DNA of 43,581 nt from Gammaproteobacteria bacterium (lineage in GTDB: Bacteria > Pseudomonadota > Gammaproteobacteria > Steroidobacterales > Woeseiaceae), in NCBI GenBank assembly GCA_009937605.1, contig JAACFG010000003.1:1-43581 (forward strand). Direction: 5' to 3'. The notes beneath the pieces are model-generated. The model saw nothing but the letters and a program-made list of their open reading frames with translations. It was not told the origin of the DNA and did not search any database. Below are positions 16,992-27,588 of this stretch, in pieces. The first letter of the stretch is position 1. Every line of letters starts with the position of its first letter. The position numbers and the translations under genes are program-made.

Positions 16992-18418
16992 TCGTCCGTC
17001 ACCTCCAGGATTTTGAGCGCGTTGGTGCTACCTGATACGCCGTCCTGGTCACCTTTGGTCAATATTGCCAGGTCACCGGATTTCGCGATGCCTTGTGCTA
17101 TCAGCTTCTTGAAAATGTCCTGGTAAAGCGCCCTGGGCTTATCCACATCGATTTCAAACTCGACCGGGTACACACCGCGATACAGCGTCACGCGTCGACT
17201 TGTCGCTTCGTGCGGCGTCAATGCGTAGATCGGAATGTCGGATCGCACACGCGACATCCACAGCGCTGTCGATCCGGACTCGGTCAAGGCGATAATCGCG
17301 GCAACCCGCAGATGATTCGCCGTGTACATAGCGGCCATCGCGATCGCCTCATCCACGCGTGCGAATTCGTCAGCCGCACGTTGGCTGGAATCCTGTGGCA
17401 CCTGGAATCGCTCGGCGCCTACGCAGACATCTGCCATCGCCAGGATGGCCTTGTTTGGGTGCTTGCCCACTGCCGTTTCGCCCGACAACATGACGGCGTC
17501 TGTTCCGTCAATCACAGCGTTTGCCACGTCGGATACTTCGGCACGAGTTGGAATCGGGTTCTCGATCATCGACTCCATCATCTGCGTCGCCGTGATCACC
17601 ACTTTGTGCGCCTTGCGCGTCTTGCGAATGAGTTTCTTCTGGATACCGGTAAGGCCGGCATAGCCCATTTCCACGCCCAGATCGCCGCGCGCAACCATGA
17701 TGACGTCCGCCGCCGCGATGATTGAATCGATATCCTGGACGGCCTCTGTACGTTCAATCTTGGCAACGATCTGGCCGTTACCACCGGCCGCCACGAACAG
17801 CCTGCGAGCCTCTTCCACATCCGCACCGCTGCGGACAAACGATACGGCGAGAAAATCGATTTTCAATTCAGCCGCCAGCTTGATGTTTTCACGATCGACA
17901 TCGGTCAGGGCCGGCGCTGAGAGTCCGCCACCCTTGAGATTGATGCCCTTGTGGTCGGACAGAATCCCGCCGTCGACTACGGTGGTGTGAATGCGGGTGC
18001 CATCTATCTTGTCGACCTGCAGTGAAATAAGGCCGTCGTTGAGCAACAGGATATCGTTCTTCTTAACATCCTCATGCAGCGTATCGAGCGCGACACCGAC
18101 ACCCTTCCTGGTACCGTCATTCAGACCCAGCGTACTGTCGAGGAAAAACGACGCACCCGTTTCGAGGTTCACGCTGCCCGTTTCGAAGCGCATGACCCGG
18201 ATCTTTGGCCCCTGCAAGTCGCCGAGCAGACCGACATCCCGACCGCAATCGTCGGCGGCTTTGCGCACCTGGCGGGCTCGCTCTCGATGCTCGTCCGCAC
18301 TGCCATGTGAGAAATTCAGGCGCGCCACGTCAAGTCCGGACTTGATCATCTTGCGCAGTACTTTGGGTCTCTCCGACGCTGGACCCAGCGTGGCGACTAT
18401 CTTGGTTCGTCTTAGCAT
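16988..18418 (-). CDS. pyk: Pyruvate kinase
   Basis: Converts phosphoenolpyruvate and ADP to pyruvate and ATP, the last step of glycolysis. The 476-residue protein begins RRTKIVATLGPAS and carries LNFSHGS, the metal/substrate signature KIERTEAVQDID, MVARGDLGVE, and the TATQMMESMI loop. Full length for the family. No close Shine-Dalgarno; an AGGAGG about 25 bases upstream is too far. An inverted repeat, GTCAC-N7-GTGAC, lies 24-40 bases before the ATG (18442-18458) and could be an operator. Confidence 0.97.
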   Translation of the reverse strand: MLRRTKIVATLGPASERPKVLRKMIKSGLDVARLNFSHGSADEHRERARQVRKAADDCGRDVGLLGDLQGPKIRVMRFETGSVNLETGASFFLDSTLGLNDGTRKGVGVALDTLHEDVKKNDILLLNDGLISLQVDKIDGTRIHTTVVDGGILSDHKGINLKGGGLSAPALTDVDRENIKLAAELKIDFLAVSFVRSGADVEEARRLFVAAGGNGQIVAKIERTEAVQDIDSIIAAADVIMVARGDLGVEMGYAGLTGIQKKLIRKTRKAHKVVITATQMMESMIENPIPTRAEVSDVANAVIDGTDAVMLSGETAVGKHPNKAILAMADVCVGAERFQVPQDSSQRAADEFARVDEAIAMAAMYTANHLRVAAIIALTESGSTALWMSRVRSDIPIYALTPHEATSRRVTLYRGVYPVEFEIDVDKPRALYQDIFKKLIAQGIAKSGDLAILTKGDQDGVSGSTNALKILEVTDE

Positions 18419-18441
18419 GCGCGCGATTATTGCACAGCCGA

Positions 18442-18458
18442 GTCACCTCCTGTGTGAC
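18442..18458. promoter_or_regulatory. Inverted repeat between pyk and the PhoX-like gene
   Basis: GTCAC-CTCCTGT-GTGAC is a perfect 5-bp inverted repeat in the divergent gap. A weak -10 (TATGCT at 18499-18504) serves the plus-strand gene. It is not a match to the HexR or Cra consensus as I know them. Operator function is a guess. Confidence 0.25.
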
Positions 18459-18536
18459 AAATCCGGGTCGACGCCTTTCCGTTAACCTCGGACCCGTCTA
18501 TGCTGCGTGAAGAATATCCCGGATTGATGAGCCCGA

Positions 18537-19910
18537 ATGTATGACCGCCGCCGCTTCCTGCAGGGCATTGCCGCCGCTGCAGTAACGCCGTCCATTACTA
18601 GTGCCTGCAATGCGAACGAGGCTGAGACCCGGCTCGTTCCGGATGCAGACCGCATTCTCGACCTGCCCGAAGGATTCAGCTACACGGTCGTTTCGCGTGC
18701 CGGCGACCCGATGAGCGATGGCCTGCTGGTGCCGACGCGCCATGATGGCATGGCGGCATTCCCTGGAGATGGCGGCACCATCCGCCTGGTCTGCAATCAC
18801 GAGCTGGCGCCCGACTGGGCCGACGTTCGGCCCTTTCACGATAAATGGCCGGAACTGCCAGAGGAAATGAAAAGTCGATTCTACGATCGAGGTGGCGAAG
18901 TAACACCTGGCGCTGGCGGAACGACAACGACAATCTACGATCCGAAGACGAAGACCACCGAGCGGCAATTTCTGAGTCTTGGCGGCACCGAGTACAACTG
19001 CGCTGGCGGTGCGACCCCCTGGGGCAGCTGGTTATCCTGCGAGGAGTGTTTCGAGTACATTGGGAACCTCCGTTACTACGACAACGCGGCCAGGCGCGAT
19101 CGCAATCACGGCTACGTATTCGAAGTTGACGCTTACAGCGACGAACTTGTTGACGCTGTGCCAATCAAGGCGATGGGCCGCTTCGAACACGAAGCCTGCG
19201 CCTTTCACGACCCGACAGGGATCGTGTACATGACCGAGGACCGACATTACAGCCTGTTCTACCGCTACATTCCCGACGTTCCAGGCAAGCTCATCGAAGG
19301 CGGCCTGCTACAGGCGCTGGCGATCAAGGATCGCCCGTCTGCGCGGACGCACAACTGGTCAGCCGATCCGGACATGCGACTAAACAAATCATATGAGACG
19401 GAATGGGTGGATGTCGGCGATCCGGACCCCGCAGACAATAACCTGCGTCTGACAGGCGCGAAGCGGGGCGCGGCAACGTTTGCTCGAGGCGAAGGGCTGT
19501 GTATAGCAGGCGATCGTTTTGCCTTCACATGCACCAATGGCGGGCGAGCGCAATTGGGCCAGGTCTTTACCTACAAACCGAGCCCGTACGAGGGAACGAC
19601 GAGGGAGCTGGATGAGCCGGGGGAGTTGAAACTGATTGCCGAGTCAAATCGGGACTCGCTGCTGCAGAATGCGGACAACCTGACGATGGCACCCTGGGGC
19701 GATCTGCTTCTCTGCGAAGATACTTCAGGCCACTGCGGCCTGATTGGTATTCGACCCGACGGCAGTCAATATGCCCTGGCCGACAATACCTATTCTTACT
19801 CGGAACTCGCGGGAGCCTGCTTCTCGCCCGACGGCCAGATACTGTTCGTAAATATCCAGCACCCGGGAATAACGCTGGCAATAACCGGGCCGTGGTCTAC
19901 GCTTGGCTAG
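18537..19910 (+). CDS. PhoX/DUF839-family protein, Tat-exported
   Basis: Member of the DUF839 family related to PhoX alkaline phosphatases, which are Ca/Fe-dependent, Tat-exported enzymes. The 457-residue protein opens with a twin-arginine motif (DRRRFLQG) and a short hydrophobic stretch ending TSAC, so it could be a Tat lipoprotein. Family-like stretches are [43 protein letters not shown] and the C-terminal ENADNL-type region [21 protein letters not shown]. Phosphatase activity is not certain, because several DUF839 proteins are uncharacterised. The gene is inverted relative to the pyk and pgk genes that flank it and overlaps the pgk end by 14 bases. Confidence 0.9.
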   Translation: MYDRRRFLQGIAAAAVTPSITSACNANEAETRLVPDADRILDLPEGFSYTVVSRAGDPMSDGLLVPTRHDGMAAFPGDGGTIRLVCNHELAPDWADVRPFHDKWPELPEEMKSRFYDRGGEVTPGAGGTTTTIYDPKTKTTERQFLSLGGTEYNCAGGATPWGSWLSCEECFEYIGNLRYYDNAARRDRNHGYVFEVDAYSDELVDAVPIKAMGRFEHEACAFHDPTGIVYMTEDRHYSLFYRYIPDVPGKLIEGGLLQALAIKDRPSARTHNWSADPDMRLNKSYETEWVDVGDPDPADNNLRLTGAKRGAATFARGEGLCIAGDRFAFTCTNGGRAQLGQVFTYKPSPYEGTTRELDEPGELKLIAESNRDSLLQNADNLTMAPWGDLLLCEDTSGHCGLIGIRPDGSQYALADNTYSYSELAGACFSPDGQILFVNIQHPGITLAITGPWSTLG

Positions 19911-21075
19911 CTCGTCGTTCGAGCATCTCAACCGCTGGCAGGGTCTTGCCTTCAACAAACTCAAGGAACGCGCCGCCACCTGTCGATATGTAGGAGATGC
20001 CGGCGCGGACATCGTATTTATCTATCGCGGCCAGCGTATCGCCACCGCCGGCAACTGAAAACGCATCACTTGCTGCAATCGCTTCCGCCAGTACCTTCGT
20101 GCCATCGCCGAATGCATCGAATTCGAATACGCCCACCGGCCCGTTCCAGATAATTGTGCCGGCGCTCTCGAGTATCTCAGCGAACCGCAAAGCCGTCTCG
20201 GGACCGATATCCAGAATCATGTCATCGACCGCCACTGTCTCGACAGACTTTGTTGACGCGGTGGCATCCGCCGAGAACTGATTCGCACAGACCACATCGG
20301 TCGGTACCGGGATTTCAGCGCGGTCATCCTTGTTGGCTGCGAGGTCGCGTGCCGTATCGAGCATATCGGCTTCGCACAGCGACTTGCCGACATCGTGGCC
20401 GTCCGCGGCGATAAACGTATTGGCAATACCACCACCGACAATCAACGTGTCGACCTTGTCAGCCAGCGCGTCGAGCACCGTCAGCTTGGTCGATACCTTT
20501 GAGCCGCCGACGATCGCAACGAACGGGCGCGCCGGATTATCGAGCGCTTTCGCCAGCGCAGCGAGTTCGCCGGCCAGCAACGGACCCGCACAGGCAATCG
20601 GCGCGTGCTCGCCAACCCCATAGGTACTGGCCTGGGCCCGGTGCGCCGTGCCGAAAGCATCCATCACAAACACGTCGCAGAGCGCTGCCATCTTCTTTGC
20701 AAGTGACTCGTCGCACTTCTTCTCGCCTGCGAGGAAACGGACATTCTCGAGCAGTACGACGTCGCCGGGCGCCACGTCGACACCGTCTATCCAATCCTTG
20801 ACCAGCGGTACATCGCGTCCCAGCAGTTTGCCAAGGTGATCGGCCACCGGCTGCAACGAGAATTTGTCCTCTGGTTGCCCTTCAGTCGGGCGCCCGAGGT
20901 GCGACATCAACATGACCGCCGCATTCGCCTCCAGCGCTGCCTTAATCGTTGGCAAGGCGGCCCGGATGCGTGCGTCACTCGTCACAACCCCGTCCGCGAC
21001 TGGGACATTCAGATCTTCACGAATAAGAACGCGCTTGCCCGACAACTCTATGTCGGACATCTTGATGACGGCCAT
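19897..21075 (-). CDS. pgk: Phosphoglycerate kinase
   Basis: Transfers phosphate from 1,3-bisphosphoglycerate to ADP, or the reverse in gluconeogenesis or the Calvin cycle. The 392-residue protein has the N-terminal signature [11 protein letters not shown], the substrate region [23 protein letters not shown], and the C-terminal nucleotide loop [18 protein letters not shown] precedes the ATG. It follows gap by 22 bases in the tkt-gap-pgk operon. Confidence 0.97.
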   Translation of the reverse strand: MAVIKMSDIELSGKRVLIREDLNVPVADGVVTSDARIRAALPTIKAALEANAAVMLMSHLGRPTEGQPEDKFSLQPVADHLGKLLGRDVPLVKDWIDGVDVAPGDVVLLENVRFLAGEKKCDESLAKKMAALCDVFVMDAFGTAHRAQASTYGVGEHAPIACAGPLLAGELAALAKALDNPARPFVAIVGGSKVSTKLTVLDALADKVDTLIVGGGIANTFIAADGHDVGKSLCEADMLDTARDLAANKDDRAEIPVPTDVVCANQFSADATASTKSVETVAVDDMILDIGPETALRFAEILESAGTIIWNGPVGVFEFDAFGDGTKVLAEAIAASDAFSVAGGGDTLAAIDKYDVRAGISYISTGGGAFLEFVEGKTLPAVEMLERRASQA

Positions 21076-21097
21076 GCTAATTCCTTATCGAGTCTCT

Positions 21098-22111
21098 TTA
21101 CTTCGCATTTATCAGCGCGACAGTTGTGTCGAGCATGCGGTTCGAGAAGCCCCATTCATTGTCGTACCAGGACAGCACCTTGACCATATTGCCTTCCATG
21201 ACCTTGGTCAGTCCGGTGTCGACGGTGGACGAGTGAGGGTCGTGGTTAAAGTCAATCGATACGAGCGGCTCGTCGCAATAGGCGAGGACACCATTGAGCG
21301 GGCCATCGGCCGCCGCGCGAATGATGTCGTTCACTTCGTCGACCGACGTGTCGCGGGCAGCAACGAAGGTCAGGTCAACGCATGAGACATTAATAGTCGG
21401 TACGCGCATCGAGAAGCCATCCAGCTTGCCGTTGAGCTCTGGCAATACAAGGCCAACCGCTTTTGCCGCACCGGTGCTCGTCGGAATCTGCGACATCGTG
21501 CCAGAACGCGCGCGGCGCAGGTCCTTGTGATACACATCGGTCAGGACCTGGTCGTTCGTGTATGCATGAATCGTCGTCATGATGCCGTGCTCGACACCAA
21601 TCGATTCGTGCAATGGTTTTACGAGCGGCGCAAGGCAGTTCGTGGTGCAGGATGCATTGGAGATGATGTTGTGGTCCGCCGTGAGGTCACCGTCGTTCAC
21701 GCCGTAGACGATCGTGCCGTCGATATCCGCGCCACCGGGTGCCGAAATCACAACTTTCTTCGCGCCACCGGCGATATGCTTGCCCGCGGTCTCCGCGGTC
21801 CGGAACAGGCCCGTGCACTCGAATACAACGTCAACACCGAGTTCGCCCCATGGCAGCTTGGCCGGGTCGCGCTCAGCGAATACCTTGATCCGATCGCCGT
21901 TAACGATGATGTCGCCACCGTCAACTTCGACTTTTCCAGCAAACTTGCCGTGTGCCGTGTCGTAACGCGTCAGGTGAGCATTGGTCTCAGCATCACCGAG
22001 ATCGTTCAGTGCGACTACGTCGAATTCGTCGGTACGACCATATTCGTGAATGGCGCGAACAATGTTGCGCCCGATGCGGCCATAGCCGTTGATTCCGATC
22101 TTAATTGCCAT
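21098..22111 (-). CDS. gap: Glyceraldehyde-3-phosphate dehydrogenase
   Basis: Oxidises glyceraldehyde 3-phosphate to 1,3-bisphosphoglycerate. The 337-residue protein has the Rossmann start [12 protein letters not shown] and the catalytic Cys motif [12 protein letters not shown], and it ends with [12 protein letters not shown]. The Asn-Asp pattern at the end of strand 2 (VVALNDLGD) suggests NAD preference, though this is not proof. GGAGAAG precedes the ATG. Second gene of the tkt-gap-pgk operon. Confidence 0.97.
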   Translation of the reverse strand: MAIKIGINGYGRIGRNIVRAIHEYGRTDEFDVVALNDLGDAETNAHLTRYDTAHGKFAGKVEVDGGDIIVNGDRIKVFAERDPAKLPWGELGVDVVFECTGLFRTAETAGKHIAGGAKKVVISAPGGADIDGTIVYGVNDGDLTADHNIISNASCTTNCLAPLVKPLHESIGVEHGIMTTIHAYTNDQVLTDVYHKDLRRARSGTMSQIPTSTGAAKAVGLVLPELNGKLDGFSMRVPTINVSCVDLTFVAARDTSVDEVNDIIRAAADGPLNGVLAYCDEPLVSIDFNHDPHSSTVDTGLTKVMEGNMVKVLSWYDNEWGFSNRMLDTTVALINAK

Positions 22112-22129
22112 CTTGTTCTTCTCCAGTAA

Positions 22130-24157
22130 TTAATTCAGTACATCTTTCGCGACTGCAACGACGTTGTCGGTCGTGAAGCCGAAGTGTTCAAATAGCTCGT
22201 CCGCCGGCGCCGATTCGCCGAATCGATCCAGTCCGACAACCTGCCCCGCCGTGCCAACAAAACGCCACCAGCCTTCCGTGACGCCAGCTTCGATTGCAAC
22301 GCGAGCCGTGACCGCTGCCGGTAACACCGACTCGCGATACTCCGCATCCTGTGCATCGAATACGTCGGTGCTGGGCATGGAGACGACGCGCGCCGCGACC
22401 CCGTCTGCTGCAAGTGCGTCAGCGGCAGACACGGCCAGTTCAACTTCGGAGCCTGTTGCGATAAGCAGAATATCAGGTGTGCCGGGGGAATCCTTCAATA
22501 CGTATCCACCACGCGCAATATCGGCAATCTGCTCTGCCGTGCGCTGTTGATGCGGTAACCCCTGGCGGGTGAGCACGAGGCTGGTCGGCCCGGTCTCGTT
22601 GTCAATCGCATATCGCCAGGCTACCGCGGTCTCCACGGTGTCGCAGGGACGCCAGACGCTCATATTCGGCATCAGGCGCAGCGACGCCGTGTGCTCGACC
22701 GGCTGGTGCGTCGGACCATCCTCGCCCAGGCCTATCGAGTCGTGGGTATACACAAGGATGTTCTGAATACGCATAAGCGCGGCCATCCGCAGTGCATTGC
22801 GCGAATAGTCGGAGAAGGTCAGGAACGTGCCCGAGTACGGAATGAAGCCGCCGTGCAGCCGCAAACCGTTACAGATCGCCGTCATGCCAAACTCGCGGAC
22901 GCCAAACCAAACGTAGTTACCCTTGGCGTCGTCTCCCGAGATTGGCGTTGAAGCATCGTGCTTGGTCAGATTTGAACCCGTAAGGTCGGCCGACCCACCG
23001 GCCATCTCCGGCAGGAACGGCGCGAACGCGTTCAGGGCACGAAGCGAGGCCTGACGCGTGGCCAACTTGGCGCCTTCCGCGTCGATCTCTGCGATCGACT
23101 TGTCGGCGTGTTTACACCAGCCGTGCGGCAACTTGCCGGCCATGCGGCGGGCAAATTCTGCAGCAAGTTCCGGGTGTTCGGCGTTGTAGGCAGCAAACGC
23201 AGCGTTCCAGTCCGACTCCGCCGCCGCTCCCTGGTCCTGGCAGTTCCATGCGCTCGCGATGGCGGACGGGATATCGAACGGGGGCGAATCCCAGCCAAGC
23301 TCCTTGCGCGCGGCGGCGATTTCATCGTCACCCAGCGGTGCGCCGTGCGTGGACGCTGTACCCTGCTTGTTTGGGGCACCGAACCCGATGACCGTTTTGC
23401 AACAAATCATCGTCGGACGCTCATCGTCAGCAACAGCCTGGTCTATCGCTGCTGCGATGGCCACAGGGTCGTGGCCGTCGACGTCAGGGATGACCTGCCA
23501 GCCGTAGGCCTCGAAGCGTTTGACCGTATCGTCAGTAAACCAGCCCTCGGTATCACCATCGATCGAAATTTTGTTGTCATCGTACAGACAGATCAGCTTG
23601 CCGAGCTTCAGCGTTCCAGCCAGCGAACAAGCCTCGTGGGAGATGCCTTCCATGAGGCAACCATCACCGAGGAACACCCAGGTCTTGTGATCGACGACAT
23701 CGTGGCCCGCACGATTGAACTCAGCGGCCAGCATCTTCTCGGCCATGGCCATACCTACGGCATTGGTGATGCCCTGTCCCAGCGGACCGGTGGTCGTCTC
23801 GACAGGACCACCCGGTTCAAACTCGGGGTGACCCGCCGTTATGAAGCCCAGCTGGCGGAAATTTTGCAGCTGCTCGATCGTGAAATCTTTGTAGCCAGTC
23901 AGGTGCAACAGGCTATAGAGCAGCATTGAGCCATGCCCATTTGACAGAACGAAGCGATCCCGGTCTGCCCATCGCGGGTTTGCCGGATTGTGTTTGAGGT
24001 AGTCGCGCCAAAGAACCTCGGCGATATCCGCCATGCCCATTGGTGCGCCGGGATGTCCTGAGTTCGCCGCCTGAACAGCATCCATGCTCAGGGCTCTTAT
24101 GGCATTCGCGAGATCGCGCCGGGCGGGTTGGCCGGCGGTTGCAGCTTGTTGTGACAT
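22130..24157 (-). CDS. tkt: Transketolase
   Basis: Thiamin-diphosphate enzyme moving two-carbon units in the pentose phosphate (or Calvin) pathway. It has 675 residues from the ATG at 24157, with [25 protein letters not shown] abbreviated here to its [10 protein letters not shown] core, the ThDP-binding [11 protein letters not shown], and the pyrimidine-domain motif [12 protein letters not shown] chose 24157 because it has ACAGG at the right spacing and matches family length (E. coli about 663); an upstream start at 24286 would cover the promoter region. First gene of the tkt-gap-pgk operon, divergent from metK. Confidence 0.96.
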   Translation of the reverse strand: MSQQAATAGQPARRDLANAIRALSMDAVQAANSGHPGAPMGMADIAEVLWRDYLKHNPANPRWADRDRFVLSNGHGSMLLYSLLHLTGYKDFTIEQLQNFRQLGFITAGHPEFEPGGPVETTTGPLGQGITNAVGMAMAEKMLAAEFNRAGHDVVDHKTWVFLGDGCLMEGISHEACSLAGTLKLGKLICLYDDNKISIDGDTEGWFTDDTVKRFEAYGWQVIPDVDGHDPVAIAAAIDQAVADDERPTMICCKTVIGFGAPNKQGTASTHGAPLGDDEIAAARKELGWDSPPFDIPSAIASAWNCQDQGAAAESDWNAAFAAYNAEHPELAAEFARRMAGKLPHGWCKHADKSIAEIDAEGAKLATRQASLRALNAFAPFLPEMAGGSADLTGSNLTKHDASTPISGDDAKGNYVWFGVREFGMTAICNGLRLHGGFIPYSGTFLTFSDYSRNALRMAALMRIQNILVYTHDSIGLGEDGPTHQPVEHTASLRLMPNMSVWRPCDTVETAVAWRYAIDNETGPTSLVLTRQGLPHQQRTAEQIADIARGGYVLKDSPGTPDILLIATGSEVELAVSAADALAADGVAARVVSMPSTDVFDAQDAEYRESVLPAAVTARVAIEAGVTEGWWRFVGTAGQVVGLDRFGESAPADELFEHFGFTTDNVVAVAKDVLN

Positions 24158-24229
24158 TGGACCTGTCTCTGGCCTCTTGGCCATAAAATGATGAGGAGTT
24201 GTCGCTTGAGCGAGGCGCGCATTTTCCCT

Positions 24230-24258
24230 GTTATAGAGGGCGGCATCAAGGGTACAAT
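24230..24258. promoter_or_regulatory. Overlapping divergent promoters of tkt and metK
   Basis: On the minus strand, TTGTAC (24257-24252) and TATAAC (24235-24230) are spaced 16 bases apart and point to tkt. On the plus strand, TACAAT (24253-24258) is a good -10 for metK, 33 bases before its ATG. The plus -10 therefore coincides with the minus -35, and the minus -10 falls where the plus -35 should be. The two polymerases could not bind together. Confidence 0.5.
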
Positions 24259-24291
24259 GCGCCACCCCTTCGACTGGAACACACAAAAATC

Positions 24292-25449
24292 ATGACTGAT
24301 GCATTTCTGTTCACCTCGGAATCGGTATCCGAGGGACATCCTGACAAGATTTCCGACCAGATCTCGGACGCGATCCTCGACGCCATCATTGCCGAGGACA
24401 CCAAAGCTCGCGTGGCCGTTGAGACCATGGTTAAAACCGGCGTCGCTATCGTTGCCGGCGAGGTAACGACGTCAGCCTGGGTAGACATCGAAGATATCGT
24501 ACGCAACACGGTACTCGACATCGGCTACAACAGTTCAGCCATGGGTTTTGACGGGGCCTCGTGCTCGGTTCTCAATGCCATCGGCAAGCAATCGCGCGAC
24601 ATCGCGATGGGCGTGGATCGCGAATCGGCTGAAAAGCAGGGTGCGGGTGACCAGGGCCTGATGTTCGGCTATGCGACCAACGAAACCGATGTGCTAATGC
24701 CGGCTCCCATCACGTTTGCGCACCGGCTGGTCAAGCGTCAGTCCGAAGTCCGCAAGAATGGCACACTGGCCTATCTTCGCCCGGACGCGAAAAGCCAGGT
24801 CACTTTTGTGTACGAGGACAATAAGCCGGTGGCGATTGACGCCATCGTCGTGTCGTCACAGCACGATCCGGATGTTTCGATGGACGATCTGCGCGAAGGG
24901 GTCATGGAAGAGATCATCAAGCCGATCATCCCGGCCGAGCTGGTCAGCGACAAGACGCAATACCACATCAATCCCACCGGCAGATTCGAGATCGGTGGAC
25001 CGATGGGCGACTGCGGGCTGACAGGTCGCAAGATTATCGTTGACACGTACGGCGGTTCAGCCCGCCACGGTGGTGGCGCATTTTCGGGCAAGGATCCGTC
25101 CAAGGTCGATCGTTCAGCCGCCTACGCCGCGCGCTATGTTGCCAAGAACATCGTGGCGGCCGGCCTCGCCGATCGCTGCGAAATCCAGGTTTCCTACGCC
25201 ATCGGCGTCGCGGAACCGACATCAATTTCCGTACACACTTTTGGTACCGGGAAGATTTCCGATGCAAAATTAACGGAACTGATCCGCGAACATTTTGATC
25301 TCACACCGTATGGCATCCTGACCATGCTTGACCTGATCAAGCCGATCTACAAGCAGACAGCCGCCTACGGACACTTCGGCCGGGAAGACATCGACCTGAG
25401 CTGGGAGCGCACAGACAAAGCTGACGCGCTGAAAGACGCCGCCAACTAA
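24292..25449 (+). CDS. metK: S-adenosylmethionine synthetase
   Basis: Makes SAM from methionine and ATP. The 385-residue protein (from ATG 24292) starts with [20 protein letters not shown] and has the family signatures [12 protein letters not shown] and [17 protein letters not shown] longer ORF from 24199 would run through the promoter and is rejected. No Shine-Dalgarno is visible before the ATG, and the predicted leader is only about 27 bases, too short for a riboswitch. ahcY follows 25 bases later, a common methyl-cycle pair. The SAM made here is the cofactor of the two methyltransferases downstream at 35464 and 40279. Confidence 0.97.
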   Translation: MTDAFLFTSESVSEGHPDKISDQISDAILDAIIAEDTKARVAVETMVKTGVAIVAGEVTTSAWVDIEDIVRNTVLDIGYNSSAMGFDGASCSVLNAIGKQSRDIAMGVDRESAEKQGAGDQGLMFGYATNETDVLMPAPITFAHRLVKRQSEVRKNGTLAYLRPDAKSQVTFVYEDNKPVAIDAIVVSSQHDPDVSMDDLREGVMEEIIKPIIPAELVSDKTQYHINPTGRFEIGGPMGDCGLTGRKIIVDTYGGSARHGGGAFSGKDPSKVDRSAAYAARYVAKNIVAAGLADRCEIQVSYAIGVAEPTSISVHTFGTGKISDAKLTELIREHFDLTPYGILTMLDLIKPIYKQTAAYGHFGREDIDLSWERTDKADALKDAAN

Positions 25450-25474
25450 TTACCGAATATCCAGGAGACACATT

Positions 25475-26788
25475 ATGAGCAGCGAACCTGTTGCCATTCA
25501 GCAAAACGACTACAAGGTTGCCGACATTTCACTGGCCGACTGGGGTCGCAAGGAAATCACAATTGCCGAGACGGAAATGCCAGGCCTCATGGCACTGCGC
25601 GACGAGTACAAGGGCAAGAAGCCGCTCGACGGTGTGCGCCTGACCGGTTGCCTGCACATGACTATCCAGACGGCTGTACTCATTGAGACGCTCAAGGATC
25701 TTGGCGCCGACATTCGTTGGTCGTCGTGCAACATCTTCTCAACGCAGGACCATGCAGCGGCCGCAATTGCAGCTGCCGGCATCCCGGTGTTTGCCTGGAA
25801 AGGCGAAACCGAGGATGAGTACTGGTGGTGTGTCGAACAGACCATCAACGGCCCGGATGGCTGGCAGCCCAACATGATCCTCGACGATGGCGGCGACCTG
25901 ACACTGGTATTGCACGACAAATTCCCCGAGATCATGAAAGAGGTCAAAGGCCTGTCCGAGGAGACGACGACCGGTGTGAAACGCCTCTACGACATGATGG
26001 CCGATGAATCCCTGATGTGCCCGGCGTTCAATGTCAACGACTCCGTCACCAAGTCCAAGTTCGACAACCTGTACGGCTGCCGCGAGTCACTCGTCGACGG
26101 CATCAAACGTGCCACCGACGTCATGATCGCTGGCAAGATCGCAATCGTTTGCGGTTTTGGTGACGTGGGCAAAGGCTGCGCACAGTCACTTCGCGGCCTC
26201 GGCGCGACGGTTTGGGTTACGGAAATCGATCCGATCTGTGCACTGCAGGCGGCAATGGAAGGCTACCGCGTCGTCGATTTCGACGAGGTCTGTGACCAGG
26301 CGGACATCGTTGTCACGGCAACCGGCAATTACCATGTTGTGTCAGGCCCGCAGATGGATCGCATGAAAGATCAGGCGATCGTCTGCAATATCGGTCACTT
26401 CGACAATGAAATCGACGTGGCCTACCTCGGCAAGTACGAGTGGGAAAATATCAAACCGCAGGTGGATCACATCATCTTCCCTGATGGTAAACGCATCATC
26501 CTCCTGGCCGAAGGCCGCCTCGTTAACCTCGGTTGCGCCACGGGCCACCCGAGTTTCGTCATGTCCAACTCGTTCACCAACCAGGTGTTGGCCCAGATCG
26601 AGTTGTGGCAGAACGGCGAGAATTACGAGCGGAAAGTGTACGTGCTGCCGAAACATCTCGACGAGAAGGTGGCTCGCTTGCACCTCGATCGTATTGGTGC
26701 CAATCTCACCGAACTATCGGACGAACAGGCGAAGTACATTGGCGTCGACAAGGCCGGCCCGTACAAGCCTGAGCACTATCGCTACTAA
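25475..26788 (+). CDS. ahcY: S-adenosylhomocysteine hydrolase
   Basis: NAD-dependent enzyme splitting SAH to adenosine and homocysteine, removing the product inhibitor of methyltransferases. The 437-residue protein has [30 protein letters not shown], the NAD-binding [17 protein letters not shown], and the C-terminal KPEHYRY. Strong AGGAG before the ATG. There is no SAH riboswitch: the metK-ahcY gap is only 25 bases. metF, a frequent neighbour, is not present. Confidence 0.97.
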   Translation: MSSEPVAIQQNDYKVADISLADWGRKEITIAETEMPGLMALRDEYKGKKPLDGVRLTGCLHMTIQTAVLIETLKDLGADIRWSSCNIFSTQDHAAAAIAAAGIPVFAWKGETEDEYWWCVEQTINGPDGWQPNMILDDGGDLTLVLHDKFPEIMKEVKGLSEETTTGVKRLYDMMADESLMCPAFNVNDSVTKSKFDNLYGCRESLVDGIKRATDVMIAGKIAIVCGFGDVGKGCAQSLRGLGATVWVTEIDPICALQAAMEGYRVVDFDEVCDQADIVVTATGNYHVVSGPQMDRMKDQAIVCNIGHFDNEIDVAYLGKYEWENIKPQVDHIIFPDGKRIILLAEGRLVNLGCATGHPSFVMSNSFTNQVLAQIELWQNGENYERKVYVLPKHLDEKVARLHLDRIGANLTELSDEQAKYIGVDKAGPYKPEHYRY

Positions 26789-26850
26789 GAACTGATTTAG
26801 GGAAAACGCCTATTCAAGCGACCGCGGAAGGTAAAAACGATCAGATTCGG

Positions 26851-27588
26851 GTGCTGCATATCACAGACCCGCATTTGTTCGCCGACCCGGAAGGCAGCCT
26901 GCGTGGCACCAACACGCGGGCTTCGCTTGAGAAGGTCCTCGCCCATTACGCGGCCGGAGACTGGCGCGCTGACCGCGTCGTCGTTACTGGCGACATCATC
27001 CAGGACGACTCGGCAGGAGCATACGAGATCTTTCGTGAGCTGCTGCTCCCGCTAAAACTCCGCACCCATTGCGTGCCGGGCAATCACGATATTCGCGACC
27101 TGATGCGGCCGGTTTGTTGCCGGCCGCCCTTTTCCTACTGTGCGTTTGAGGAAATCGGTGACTGGCTGCTCGTCGGAATCGACAGCTGCATCAAGGGAGA
27201 CGCGGGCGGCGAAGTCGAAGCAGATGAACTCGATCGCCTTTCCGAAATTGTCGGTCGCAGCACAGCGAAACACGTCATGGTCTGCCTGCACCACCCTCCC
27301 GTGCCAATGGGCAGCAAGTGGCTTGACACGGTCGGGCTAAAGAATGGCGACGAGGTACTGGAGCGTCTGAGGATGCTCGGGCGCATTCGCACCGTCGCAT
27401 TCGGGCATGTTCACCAGGATTACGACGACGTCTACGAAGGCATACGTATCCTCGCGACACCCTCGACATGCGCACAGTTCAAGCCGGGCAGCGATAATTT
27501 CGAGGTCGACGACAAACCGCCGGCATACAGGCGACTAACACTCAACGTCGACGGCAGTGTCGATACAGAGCTTCTGTGGATCGACTGA
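26851..27588 (+). CDS. cpdA: CpdA-type cyclic nucleotide phosphodiesterase (metallophosphatase)
   Basis: Calcineurin-like metallophosphoesterase of 245 residues, resembling CpdA, which hydrolyses 3',5'-cAMP. Metal-binding motifs in order: ITDPHLF (Asp, His), VTGDIIQDD, PGNHDIRD, CLHHPPVP and FGHVHQDY. The canonical start available is GTG at 26851, but that leaves only three residues before the first metal ligand and has no Shine-Dalgarno. Thirteen codons further up, an ATT at 26812 follows AGGGA at a normal distance and would restore the usual N-terminus (QIRVLHITD). It lies downstream of ahcY in the same direction and overlaps the next gene by 13 bases. Confidence 0.88.
   Translation: MLHITDPHLFADPEGSLRGTNTRASLEKVLAHYAAGDWRADRVVVTGDIIQDDSAGAYEIFRELLLPLKLRTHCVPGNHDIRDLMRPVCCRPPFSYCAFEEIGDWLLVGIDSCIKGDAGGEVEADELDRLSEIVGRSTAKHVMVCLHHPPVPMGSKWLDTVGLKNGDEVLERLRMLGRIRTVAFGHVHQDYDDVYEGIRILATPSTCAQFKPGSDNFEVDDKPPAYRRLTLNVDGSVDTELLWID

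Noticed and set aside
23108-23929. 273-codon plus-strand frame inside tkt
   Set aside because: Antisense to well-conserved transketolase sequence.
24158-24291. SAM riboswitch upstream of metK
   Set aside because: The predicted leader is only about 27 bases and shows no riboswitch fold.
25450-25474. SAH riboswitch before ahcY
   Set aside because: Only 25 bases separate metK and ahcY.
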